Positions 17,433-25,860 of a DNA stretch of 64,000 nucleotides are shown here, piece after piece. Source of the stretch: Psychrobacter immobilis (GTDB lineage Bacteria; Pseudomonadota; Gammaproteobacteria; Pseudomonadales; Moraxellaceae); assembly GCF_904846225.1 (NCBI RefSeq), contig NZ_CAJGZJ010000006.1, positions 96,939-160,938 of the forward strand, read 5' to 3'. Each line of letters opens with the position of its first letter. Positions within the stretch are counted from its first letter, which is position 1. The notes below the pieces were generated by a model. The model was not told the origin of the DNA. It worked only from the letters and a program-made list of their open reading frames with translations, and made no database searches. The position numbers and the translations under genes are program-made.

Positions 17433-18626
17433 ATGACTGACCACACTTTTTATACGCTAAGTATCTTTACGGCAGCAGCATTGCTAGCGTACATTTTACT
17501 GTGGTCAGGGTTACAGACATTCAACGCCAATCCTACCAACCGTTTTATGCGCATCTGGTTTAAGCTGATGCTATATTATGCCGCTTATACGATGCCAGTT
17601 TGGGCAATAATGTTGGTGATAGGTTGGTCAGAATATGAGCTACCGATGCTGGCGCCGTTCTCAATGCCGCTCGTACTACTGGCTGTATTGTCCATGGCGC
17701 TCTACTTTCATACAGTGATTGTACAGCCCAATCGGTTACGCTTAGAACATCATGCGGTTGACTTGGATTTGTCTACACCGCTTACAGTTGCTGTATTGGC
17801 TGATTTGCGTATTGGATTATATAGCGGTAAGCCTCGTCATATTCGTAAGCTTGTCGCCACCATTAACGCATTATCAGCAGATGCAGTGCTGATTACTGGC
17901 GATTGGCTGTATTATCCAAGCGCGGATTTGGTTGGGCAGATTATGCTGTTTAAAGGGCTAAACAAACCCGTTTATACAGTGATGAGTATCTCAGATTTGC
18001 GCTATCAGTCGATGAACACAAACAAGCAAGGCCAACCACTATTAGAAGATACGTTAGCCAGTGCCTTTGATATACTTGATATCAGTTATATTGGCCAGCA
18101 ATGCACCTCTTTGCCACTAAAATGTGTGAAAAATAAAGAGGGTCAATCAGTAGCGAATCAATCAAGCCATAGAGATGATGCTCAACCTAGTATCAGGCAG
18201 AAGCGCTTAGCAGACAGTTCAGCGGTAGCAGTGCTTTGCGGCTGGCAAGACACGCCTAGGCAACTTACAAATATCGCTGATAAAGCAGCGCTGGGTGCTG
18301 AAATCGCTAAAGCCACTAAGCCGGTCATTATTCTAGCGTCACGATTCGATAGTATTAGCCATTTGCCAAAAACCTTACAACCACGACCTTTATTGATCAC
18401 AGGTGCGGCAAAAGCAATTCAAAAAAATATACGGTTGGCACAAAAACAGAAAGATATCGAGCGTCATAACGAGCGAGCAACGTTGTTAAACAATAGCCGT
18501 ATGGGTAAGCAGCGCGGCTTATATCAGTATGGTAGTGCCCAGATATTTGTGAGTAGCGGTATTGGTACGCGAGGATTGCCTTTTCGCTTGTATCGTCCCA
18601 CTATCGATGTGTTGACAATTCGTTAA
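17433..18626 (+). CDS. Membrane-anchored metallophosphoesterase-fold protein lacking most metal ligands
   Basis: The 397-aa protein has three to four N-terminal membrane segments (residues 1-110) and then a calcineurin-like domain. The fold is recognisable in TVAVLADLRIGLYSG, ADAVLITGDWLYY and KPVYTVMSISDLRY. In active relatives these read D-x-H, GD-x-x and GNHD. Here the His of the first motif is Arg, only Gly-Asp of the second remains, the GNHD is SISD, and the late His motifs appear as ILASRFDS and LLITGAAK. It is therefore probably not an active phosphatase and may have a structural or binding role. It is a single-gene unit. Confidence 0.7.
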   Translation: MTDHTFYTLSIFTAAALLAYILLWSGLQTFNANPTNRFMRIWFKLMLYYAAYTMPVWAIMLVIGWSEYELPMLAPFSMPLVLLAVLSMALYFHTVIVQPNRLRLEHHAVDLDLSTPLTVAVLADLRIGLYSGKPRHIRKLVATINALSADAVLITGDWLYYPSADLVGQIMLFKGLNKPVYTVMSISDLRYQSMNTNKQGQPLLEDTLASAFDILDISYIGQQCTSLPLKCVKNKEGQSVANQSSHRDDAQPSIRQKRLADSSAVAVLCGWQDTPRQLTNIADKAALGAEIAKATKPVIILASRFDSISHLPKTLQPRPLLITGAAKAIQKNIRLAQKQKDIERHNERATLLNNSRMGKQRGLYQYGSAQIFVSSGIGTRGLPFRLYRPTIDVLTIR

Positions 18627-18967
18627 TAATATCTGAAAGTCTTATCAGCGCTTATTTATATTGCCAACTACTGGTTAAGTAATGACGCTATTAATGATAG
18701 GGTTTGAGCTTGGCATCTACAATGTTTAGAGAGAAAAGACACTGTTGATTTGGCGTTGAATGATTATATGGAACGTTAATTGTTTGATAGCGGTCAAATC
18801 AAAATATGCTACACTAGCAGTCGTTTTTATTATTAAATGTTTATTCTTTCATAGACATTATTAGTCATTGGCAAAAATAACGTCAATACTGATTTGAGTG
18901 TTTAAATTTTATAATATAAATGCTCTAATAATAGCCAAACAGACAGCATTAATATCAAGCAATATGC

Positions 18968-19030
18968 TTATTAGTTATTAGTTATTAGTTATTAGTTATT
19001 AGTTATTAGTTATTAGTTATTAGTTATTAG
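18968..19030 (+). repeat. Perfect heptanucleotide tandem array, nine copies of TTATTAG
   Basis: Nine uninterrupted copies of a 7-base unit lie 119 bases before the dapA start. Perfect short-unit arrays like this change length by slipped-strand replication. It lies in the likely promoter or leader of dapA, so copy number could affect spacing there. Confidence 0.95.
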
Positions 19031-19148
19031 TGTCTATTTTTACACATATTATGAGTGTAGGAACAGACATAAAGATTGATACTGGCAAACGACCTATCAT
19101 GTGACAGCTTTGAAAAAAGCTAGGATAATACAACAGTAAGGCACAGTT

Positions 19149-20054
19149 ATGAGCACAGCATACGACGAGATTAAAACCCGACTACAAGGCTCAATGGTAG
19201 CTTTGGTAACGCCCATGCACCCTGACGGCAAGGTCGATTATAAACGTCTGTCTGATCTCATAGACTGGCAAATTGAGCAAGGCACGCATTGTCTTGTGGC
19301 GGTTGGCACGACTGGTGAGTCAGCGACATTGTCGATGCAAGAGCATAGTGATGTTATTCGTTATTTTGTGAAGCACGTTAACGGTCGAGTGCCAGTGATT
19401 GCTGGTACAGGCGCAAACAATACCAGTGAAGCGATTAAGCTGACGCAAGATGCGGCAGATGCGGGTGCGGACTGCGCATTGTTGGTTGCGCCTTATTACA
19501 ATAAGCCGCCGCAAGAAGGCTTGTACCAACATTATAAAGCCATCGCCAAAGCCGTAAATATCCCGCAGATGCTCTATAATGTGCCTGGGCGTACGGTGGT
19601 TGATATCGCTCAAGAAACGGTCGAGCGCTTAGCTGATATCGATAATATCGTTGCGATTAAAGATGCTACTGGCTCTGTTATCCGCGGTGAACAATTGATC
19701 AAAGCCGTTGGTGATAGAATAGTCGTGCTATCGGGCGATGACGGTACGGCGCTGGAACTAATGAAAGTGGGCGGTCAAGGTAATATCTCAGTGACAGCCA
19801 ATGTTGCTCCAAAAGCCATGAGCGAAACTTTCGCTGCAGGTTTGCGTGGCGATTTTGACGCGGCAAATAAAATACATGATATTGTCAAACACTTGCACCG
19901 TGACTTATTTCTCGAATCAAGTCCTATCCCAGCGAAGTATGCCCTACATAAAATGGGTATGATAGACAATGGCATTCGCCTGCCACTAGTATGGCTGGCT
20001 GAACAACATCACGCCACTCTTGATGACGCTTTATTGCGTGCAAAAATAATGTAG
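19149..20054 (+). CDS. dapA: 4-hydroxy-tetrahydrodipicolinate synthase
   Basis: DapA condenses pyruvate with aspartate semialdehyde in lysine and peptidoglycan synthesis, in the cytosol. The 301-aa TIM barrel has the Schiff-base Lys171 in VAIKDATG, Tyr143 in MLYNVPGRT, and the substrate motif VGTTGESATL. Length and motifs are normal. It heads a dapA / BamC-like / purC cluster with the same order as E. coli dapA-bamC-purC. A heptamer repeat array lies upstream. Confidence 0.97.
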   Translation: MSTAYDEIKTRLQGSMVALVTPMHPDGKVDYKRLSDLIDWQIEQGTHCLVAVGTTGESATLSMQEHSDVIRYFVKHVNGRVPVIAGTGANNTSEAIKLTQDAADAGADCALLVAPYYNKPPQEGLYQHYKAIAKAVNIPQMLYNVPGRTVVDIAQETVERLADIDNIVAIKDATGSVIRGEQLIKAVGDRIVVLSGDDGTALELMKVGGQGNISVTANVAPKAMSETFAAGLRGDFDAANKIHDIVKHLHRDLFLESSPIPAKYALHKMGMIDNGIRLPLVWLAEQHHATLDDALLRAKIM

Positions 20055-20258
20055 CTGCATGAAAAACAATATAATTTCGTACGAGACGACGATGGATTCG
20101 TGCAAAATTATTATAGCAATACAACGATTAATAGCAATACAACGACTAAATGCTAAGTCGGTTGGTAATAACATGACTTAGCAAAATTTTATAAGATTTA
20201 GTAAAAACGATAAGCCAATTGTTCAAATGAGCAATCACTGCTAACCCAGAGAGATAAC

Positions 20259-20573
20259 ATGATGAAAACATCATCAATAACTGCAAAGATATTCCCTGCA
20301 ATGCTGACCTTAATTATGGGAAGCACCCTAGTATTAAGCGGCTGCCAAGCAACTAAAGATTTACTTGGTAAGCGTGACAATGGCAGCTTAGAGTATCAAC
20401 AAAGCAAAAAACTTGCGCCAGTAGAGCTAAAAGCTGACCAAGAAACGGCGCCCTTTGTCCCTTTGTATCCAACTCCTAGTGCTGGTGCAAATACACTCAC
20501 ACTGCAAAACGAATCAGGCAGCCAGTACAAACTGCCAAAGCCTCAACGTGTTGTCAGTAGTCCTTCAGAGTAA
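20259..20573 (+). CDS. Minimal BamC-like outer-membrane lipoprotein
   Basis: The 104-aa product has a lipoprotein signal ending LVLSGC (Cys at about 29) and a mature part of about 75 residues. The part DNGSLEYQQSKKLAPVELKAD followed by the Pro-rich PFVPLYPTPSAG resembles the unstructured N-terminal stretch of BamC, which lies across BamD. The two folded BamC domains are absent. Its place between dapA and purC is the bamC place in E. coli, which supports the call. The E. coli protein is more than three times longer. If correct, it would be an accessory part of the beta-barrel assembly machine. Confidence 0.65.
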   Translation: MMKTSSITAKIFPAMLTLIMGSTLVLSGCQATKDLLGKRDNGSLEYQQSKKLAPVELKADQETAPFVPLYPTPSAGANTLTLQNESGSQYKLPKPQRVVSSPSE

Positions 20574-20703
20574 CCCTATTTCCCCATTTATACCGCTGGC
20601 TTGTTATTACGATTAATTTGAATACAATTAATTCAGTCGTATAAGACTCAGCGGTCGCTGCGCGTTTTTACCACATAAGCTTGAACGAACAGGAACTCCA
20701 ATA

Positions 20704-21417
20704 ATGCAAAAGCAAAAACTGCTGTATAAAGGCAAAGCCAAATCTGTCTATGAAACAGAAGACAATGATCTTTTGATTTTACATTTCCGTGACGATACCT
20801 CAGCGCTTGATGGTAAGCGTATCGAACAATTAGCCCGAAAAGGCGTCGTTAATAACCGCTTTAACGCTTTTATTATGCAAAAGTTGGCTGACGCTGGTAT
20901 CGAAACGCATTTCGAAAAACAGCTGTCTGAAGACGAAGTTTTGGTCAAGCGTTTAGAGATGATTCCAGTTGAGTGCGTTGTCCGTAACTTTGCGGCAGGC
21001 AGCTTGGTTCGTCGGTTGGGCTTAGAAGAAGGTCAAGCACTGACCCCATCTACTTATGAGCTTTTTTATAAAGATGATGCGCTTGGTGATCCAATGGTAA
21101 ACGCCTCACTTTCTGTGTCTCTTGGCTGGGCAACTGACGCACAATTGGCAAGAATGAAAGAGCTGACGTATCAAGTGAATGATGTATTAAAAGCATTGTT
21201 TGATGCAGGTGATTTGATATTGGTCGATTTTAAGCTAGAGTTTGGTGTATTCCATGGCCGCATCGTTTTGGGTGATGAGTTCTCACCAGATGGTTGCCGT
21301 ATTTGGGACAAAACCACCAAAAAGAAACTAGACAAAGACCGTTTCCGTCAGTCATTGGGTGATGTGATCGAAGCTTACGAAGAAGTGGCTAACCGTATTG
21401 GCGTGCCTTTAAGCTAA
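20704..21417 (+). CDS. purC: Phosphoribosylaminoimidazole-succinocarboxamide synthase (SAICAR synthetase)
   Basis: PurC joins aspartate to CAIR with ATP in purine synthesis. The 237-aa protein is typical in length, with [15 protein letters not shown] at the N-terminus, [15 protein letters not shown], and the signature [11 protein letters not shown] followed by [13 protein letters not shown]. It lies 130 bases after the BamC-like gene, and a strong terminator follows. Confidence 0.97.
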   Translation: MQKQKLLYKGKAKSVYETEDNDLLILHFRDDTSALDGKRIEQLARKGVVNNRFNAFIMQKLADAGIETHFEKQLSEDEVLVKRLEMIPVECVVRNFAAGSLVRRLGLEEGQALTPSTYELFYKDDALGDPMVNASLSVSLGWATDAQLARMKELTYQVNDVLKALFDAGDLILVDFKLEFGVFHGRIVLGDEFSPDGCRIWDKTTKKKLDKDRFRQSLGDVIEAYEEVANRIGVPLS

Positions 21418-21445
21418 ATGATCTAACTAAGCTTCTAAAATAAAA

Positions 21446-21474
21446 AAAACTGAGCCATGTGCTCAGTTTTTTTA
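21446..21474 (+). terminator. Terminator of purC
   Basis: AAAACTGAGC and GCTCAGTTTT arms around CATGT are followed by a T run, about 30 bases after the stop. Confidence 0.9.
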
Positions 21475-21585
21475 TGCAAAAAATTACTGAATCGTTATGA
21501 AATACGCACGAGGAATGTGACTGACTATTCTTATAATAAAGCTTATTTACTCAAATTATTTACTTAAATAGAAGGCTTAGCTTCT

Positions 21586-22263
21586 ATGCTCAAACCTACA
21601 ATACCTAAATCGAGAGCATCTAAATTGGAAAAGCCTGAATCGACATCAACCGTTTTAGATCCAATATGGTTTACTCGTCCAACTTGTGTGGTCGCTGCTG
21701 ATTTGGTCGGTAAGGTGCTTTGCAGAAAGCTGATAGATACTGATGGCACGGTGAAAGTATTGCGCATGCGCATCTCAGAAACCGAAGCTTATATTGGAGA
21801 AGAGGATCCTGCTTGTCACTCGCATGCGGGCACTCGGACGCCGCGCACTGAAATTATGTACGAGCAAGGTGGGGTATTCTATGTTTATTTGACCTATGGC
21901 ATTCATCATATGCTCAACGTAATCAGTGGCCCTCTAGAATCACCTGAGTCGGTGTTGATTCGTGCTGGATTCTTAACAGAGGATAGCGATCGCTTGATTG
22001 AAGAACAACAACTGAGTCCAGACAAGCAGCTTACCCATCCCAAGCAATTTGCAGGTCCTGGCAAACTGACTAAGCAATTACAGATTGATCGCCAATTATA
22101 TGGCAAATTCATCGTTCCTGAGTCAGGAGTTTGGATAAAAGATGATGGTTGCGCGCCGCCAGTATCGTTGCGTCCACGTATTGGTATTGATTATGCTGGG
22201 GATGCCAAAGATTGGTTACTGCGCTATATATGGACGGCGCATCCCTCTTTATCCAAAAAATAG
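21586..22263 (+). CDS. mpg: 3-methyladenine DNA glycosylase, AAG/MPG family
   Basis: The 225-aa enzyme removes alkylated purines in base-excision repair. Family features are RISETEAYIGEEDPACHSHAG with the catalytic Glu, the TPRTEIMYEQGGVFYVYLTYGIHHMLNV block, and the later GPGKLTKQL. The first 20 residues are polar and may start further in, but the ATG at 21586 is the only upstream one in frame. It is a single gene, and a MITE-like repeat follows it. Confidence 0.93.
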   Translation: MLKPTIPKSRASKLEKPESTSTVLDPIWFTRPTCVVAADLVGKVLCRKLIDTDGTVKVLRMRISETEAYIGEEDPACHSHAGTRTPRTEIMYEQGGVFYVYLTYGIHHMLNVISGPLESPESVLIRAGFLTEDSDRLIEEQQLSPDKQLTHPKQFAGPGKLTKQLQIDRQLYGKFIVPESGVWIKDDGCAPPVSLRPRIGIDYAGDAKDWLLRYIWTAHPSLSKK

Positions 22264-22292
22264 CGGTGCTCAAATAATAACATTAGCCAAAA

Positions 22293-22441
22293 ATAGTAAA
22301 ATCGTTCCACTATAAAGTAGATACAGTGTTACTGGGGTGAATTTTGCGTAGCCTTTGGCAGTAACGGCACAGCAAGCAAGGAAAATTTATCTCAGTAGCG
22401 CGTGATAATAGCTGTATCTCTTTTATCTAGGACTGACTATA
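22293..22441. repeat. 147-bp dispersed repeat, copy 1
   Basis: It shares with 32452-32596 the left part (CACTATAAA and AGATACAGTG), the centre GGCACAGCAAGCAAGGAAAATTTA, split in the middle by no gene, and the right end GGACTGACTATA. The outer ends are rough inverted repeats of TATAGTC. Confidence 0.8.
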
Positions 22442-22492
22442 GTATTGCTGAGTGTCCAACTTTACTTTTAGCTGGTTTGACGAGGGCATTAT

Positions 22493-22804
22493 ATGTATAA
22501 GCTGACGGTTTTTATCCCCAATGATGCACTCGATACGGTGAAGTCAGCTTTGTTCGCCGCTGGTGCAGGAAAGATTGGCAATTATGAGCAATGTTGTTGG
22601 CAAGTACGGGGTATGGGGCAATTTAGGCCATTAGCAGGTAGCAAACCACATATCGGAGCGCAGGATCGACTCGAAGAAGTTGACGAATGGCGAGTTGAGA
22701 TGGTCGTTGATGAACCAATGATTCATGCTGTTATCGCTGCGTTAAAACGAGCACATCCTTATGAGATGCCCGCTTATGATGTGATAAAGGTCTTAGATTT
22801 TTAA
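22493..22804 (+). CDS. YqfO/NIF3-like small protein
   Basis: The 103-aa protein matches the small domain inserted in or standing beside NIF3 proteins (YqfO family). It starts YKLTVFIPNDALDTVKSALFAAGAGKIGNYEQCCW, has GMGQFRPLAGS, and ends in AHPYEMPAYDVIKV. A ferredoxin-like fold is expected. The role of the free-standing protein is not established; metal-binding functions have been suggested for the family. It stands alone between two repeat copies. Confidence 0.85.
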   Translation: MYKLTVFIPNDALDTVKSALFAAGAGKIGNYEQCCWQVRGMGQFRPLAGSKPHIGAQDRLEEVDEWRVEMVVDEPMIHAVIAALKRAHPYEMPAYDVIKVLDF

Positions 22805-22944
22805 GGTTGCCTATACTTATTAAGATTACCAGTATTTCTAATAAAATAAAAAAAAGCCAAATATACCAAGGGCTGGTTTATTTGACCAAGAACATCACAA
22901 AGCTCGTGATGTCAAAACTTATATATCGTTAAAAAACAATAAAA

Positions 22945-23045
22945 ACGCGACATTAATGCTGGAATGAATTTTTTGAAGCCTCTGTCTGCAACGACGCAGC
23001 AAGCGAGGAAAATTTATACCAGTAGTATCTGACGATTGATGGCTG
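22945..23045. repeat. 147-bp dispersed repeat, partial copy 2
   Basis: The centre (GCCTCTGTCTGCAACGACG, GCAAGCGAGGAAAATTTA, ACCAGTAG) matches the other members, but the TATAGTC ends cannot be found. It lies next to the stop of the minus-strand lipoprotein gene and may form its terminator-like hairpin. Confidence 0.65.
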
Positions 23046-23067
23046 ATAATGCCATTCTCTTTAAGTA

Positions 23068-23541
23068 TTAGTGATTTTTATAATGCTTATTGTTGTTATG
23101 TTTGCCATTATTATTGTGCTTGCCGTTATTTCTGTGTTTATCTTGCTTATGATGGTCTTTTTTATATCTATTATTTTGCTCTTTGTTAGACCAAGACGTT
23201 TTATTTGAGCTAATGAGTCTGAGGCTAGGATAAGTATATTTCAGCTCGTAAGGCTGGTTATTCTTTTTGGCATAAGCTGTGAGGACGCGATCACCACGGT
23301 AGTTATCAGATTTGATATCCATCACCTGATAGCCTTGACGGCGTAAGTCTTGACGCAGCTGTTGTTGGGCGCGATTGTAATTAGCATTGCTATTGCCATT
23401 ATTACTATTATTATCGCGATATATCGGTCGATTGTCATAGCCTGAACCTGCAACCGTACAACCAACTGTAGTGCCCAATAAAACAGCCACAAGGCCAGTA
23501 GATATAACGGTTTTAAACGAGAAAGCCTTTAAAATGTTCAT
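23068..23541 (-). CDS. Lipoprotein with PepSY-like core and His/Asn/Lys-rich tail
   Basis: The 157-aa product has a signal ending TTVGC (Cys28). A linker rich in Asn follows, then a short domain of about 50 residues (AQQQLRQDLRRQGYQVMDIKS and LTAYAKKNNQPYELKYTYPSLRLIS) that resembles PepSY repeats. The tail of about 40 residues is almost only Lys, His and Asn (for example KHNNNGKHNNNKHYKNH). Such tails can bind metals or acidic polymers, but no function is proven. The gene stands alone. Confidence 0.7.
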   Translation of the reverse strand: MNILKAFSFKTVISTGLVAVLLGTTVGCTVAGSGYDNRPIYRDNNSNNGNSNANYNRAQQQLRQDLRRQGYQVMDIKSDNYRGDRVLTAYAKKNNQPYELKYTYPSLRLISSNKTSWSNKEQNNRYKKDHHKQDKHRNNGKHNNNGKHNNNKHYKNH

Positions 23542-24134
23542 AATTCAATATCCTATTATATTTACAAACTTCTCGTTACTGTCGTCGATGATGGCAGCTG
23601 AAAGAGTTAGGCACTTTGTGAGTTTTGGCATGATTGGGTTTGTACCATATCTACGCGATTACGTTTTAAAAAATAATTAGTTTAAGAATCATTCATTCTT
23701 TAAAACGTATCATAAATTATTTGGAAATATCTTCTTACATTATCTATATTAAGCGACAAAGCTTGATAGTACGTGTCTTGTGCGTTAATGAGTTGTAATT
23801 TTTTTTGAGTAATATGCATTTTGTAAGCATATGCTTACACGCAATGACGCTTACGCGACTTAACATCGGGTTAAGATAAAGGCATTATAGTCATACGGCA
23901 TTAGGGAATGTGACTCAAGGATTGAGTTGACCGCATTAAGGATAATGATTCATTTACTAGCATCAGGATGATAAAAGTAAGTGAAGCAAGGACACATAAC
24001 CTTTGCTGATAGATAGCAGTAGTGAATATTGCTAAACGTAGTAAAAAGGGTAGGATGCCCAGTGTCACAATATACTGCATATTATGCAAGGATGCATAGG
24101 AAACAGTCGTGATAGGTAACATGGATCGTTAACA
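23542..24134. other. Gene-poor stretch of about 590 bases
   Basis: Only weak short frames are present. A 73-codon minus-strand frame (24122-23901) with some hydrophobic residues has no ribosome site and sits directly behind a terminator, so it is not called. The part 23542-23600 must contain the promoter of the lipoprotein gene. Confidence 0.4.
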
Positions 24135-24172
24135 ATAAAACCGCATAACAATTAATTGCTATGCGGTTTTAT
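24135..24172. terminator. Symmetrical hairpin with ACCGCAT stem
   Basis: Arms ATAAAACCGCATAACAATT and AATTGCTATGCGGTTTTAT make a 19-bp stem with one mismatch and A/T tails both ways. No gene ends close by on the plus strand; it has almost the same stem as the hairpin at 24251. Confidence 0.7.
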
Positions 24173-24250
24173 CGTGTCTGGGTGTTAAGTCTATAGGCTC
24201 TTTTATGACATTTTTTACCAAACAACTTATGCTATGAGTCTATATTTTTT

Positions 24251-24303
24251 CGTTAAACAATAAAAAACCGCATAGAAGTCTATACGGTTTTTTATTGTTT
24301 AAC
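24251..24303. terminator. Long palindromic terminator downstream of csbD
   Basis: A nearly perfect 53-base palindrome has arms CGTTAAACAATAAAAAACCG and the complement, with a four-base loop region. It lies 27 bases past the csbD stop on the minus strand and has T runs on both strands. Confidence 0.85.
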
Positions 24304-24329
24304 GGTTATAGAGTGCGAGTTATAAATAA

Positions 24330-24533
24330 TTAGTATTTATTTTCAGCGCGCCAATCATCGACTGCACGTTCAGCGTCTTCTTTATTGTGACCATAACGTT
24401 CTTGGACTTTACCTACTAGTTTGTCGCGACTGCCTTCAACATGCAATAGATCATCATCAGTAAGATCCGCCCATTTTTGTTTCACTGAGCCTTTCATCTG
24501 ATTCCAGTCACCTTTTAGCGTATGTTCGTTCAT
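24330..24533 (-). CDS. CsbD-family stress protein
   Basis: The 67-aa protein has the CsbD family pattern: LKGDWNQMKGSVKQKWADLTDDDLLHVEGSRDKLVGKVQERYG ending in AERAVDDWRAENK (quoted in part by family blocks). These small soluble proteins rise under general stress in many bacteria; their molecular role is unknown. The gene is alone, with its own long terminator. Confidence 0.92.
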   Translation of the reverse strand: MNEHTLKGDWNQMKGSVKQKWADLTDDDLLHVEGSRDKLVGKVQERYGHNKEDAERAVDDWRAENKY

Positions 24534-24952
24534 TATTATATTCCTTATTTTATTATTAAATGATTGTTAAGACAATTTTTCCATCTGTCTTTAATTAACA
24601 GTTTACTCAGTAGCTTTGTCAGCCAGCTGATAACACTTAATATAAGCGTCCAAAATTGCCTTGTCTGTATGTGCAATGTTTATAGTGTTGCGTTACTATA
24701 AAAATCGGCATGGTTGTGTTATGAGTCGCTTGTTTGTGTAATAACTGATGAGTGTTATCAGCGAGATACGTAAACAGAGCCGATGAATTTGGCAGAGATT
24801 TCTGACGCTGTGTGAGAGAAAAAGCATTATTTTTATTACAACGATAATGATTAAAAACTTAGTGATAGACATATCAGATAAATGACTATAGGCTTATAGT
24901 TGAAACAGTCATCGTCTTTAAATTGAACCGACTATAAGCTTAGGGTAGATTA
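24534..24952. other. Intergenic region between divergent csbD and tetR-type genes
   Basis: I see no gene or repeat here. It holds the promoters of both neighbours. An AGGGTAGATTA segment precedes the regulator start. Confidence 0.4.
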
Positions 24953-25693
24953 ATGGTAAGTTCTTCCAAAACAGTAACTCTTACAAATGAGATGGTTGAG
25001 GCGCCAGTAGAATCAAAGCGTGAGCTGGCAAAAGCCAAAACGCGTCGTGCCTTGTTAAAAAGCGCGTTAAAGTTATACAGCTTGGAAGGCGCTTGCGGCA
25101 TGAGCATGAACAAAATCGCAAAAGGCGCGGGTATTGCACAGCCAAGCTTCTATAATCATTTCGCTAGCTTAGATGAGTTACAAAATGAGTTGAGCGAGCA
25201 GCTCAAACACAATTATCTCTCACCCATGCGCAGCGCTTGGATAACTATGTTAAAAGATTATGCAACGCTGACGCACGAGCAATTTAATGAACGTTGTCAG
25301 TACTGCTTGACCGTGATTTTTGATGCTGCATTCCAAAATATTGACTTGTTCCAACGATTAATCGAGGATAGCATACGCGATCATCCACAGACGGCAAATC
25401 AATACAGGTCAAACGATGCCTCACTCTCTAACCACTCAGAAAATAAAGGTTTGGGACGGCTGATTGGTGAGATAAAAGAAGAGTGGGCAGCGATATTTAT
25501 TCAGGGATTAGTGTCAGCCGAACACCTCATTGACCGGTCTGAGATAAATCTATGTGTCGATGTTGCCACTGCACAAGTACATGAGCTGATACTGGGCTGT
25601 CATCAATTGCGTTATTCACGTCAGCAAGCAGTAGCTATATTGTGCAAAAATTTTGATGCGCTTTTCAGGAGCTTTTCTCAAGCGCGTTGCTAA
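24953..25693 (+). CDS. TetR-family transcriptional regulator
   Basis: The 246-aa protein has the TetR DNA-binding domain at about residues 25-80: ALLKSALKLYSLEGACGMSMNKIAKGAGIAQPSFYNHFASLDEL. The ligand domain shows no known signature; the HTH resembles FabR-like lipid regulators (YNHF in place of YRHF), a weak hint only. It is encoded 167 bases ahead of a molybdopterin oxidoreductase on the same strand, so it may regulate that gene, itself, or lipid genes elsewhere. Confidence 0.9.
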   Translation: MVSSSKTVTLTNEMVEAPVESKRELAKAKTRRALLKSALKLYSLEGACGMSMNKIAKGAGIAQPSFYNHFASLDELQNELSEQLKHNYLSPMRSAWITMLKDYATLTHEQFNERCQYCLTVIFDAAFQNIDLFQRLIEDSIRDHPQTANQYRSNDASLSNHSENKGLGRLIGEIKEEWAAIFIQGLVSAEHLIDRSEINLCVDVATAQVHELILGCHQLRYSRQQAVAILCKNFDALFRSFSQARC

Positions 25694-25860
25694 GATTGAG
25701 TAAAGAATAAGAAACTAACTCTTAAGCTCATGATTTGATAATCACTAGTCTTATCGCTGGCTAGTTATAGAGATTATTAAAGAAACTGTTGTCATAAAAT
25801 CGCTAAAAATGGAATTTATATAGTGGGAACGATAGTAAATAAATAATAGGGAGCGCAATC

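Noticed and set aside
23901..24122. 73-codon hydrophobic frame on the minus strand
   Set aside because: It lacks a ribosome site, lies directly downstream of a strong hairpin and matches no family I know.
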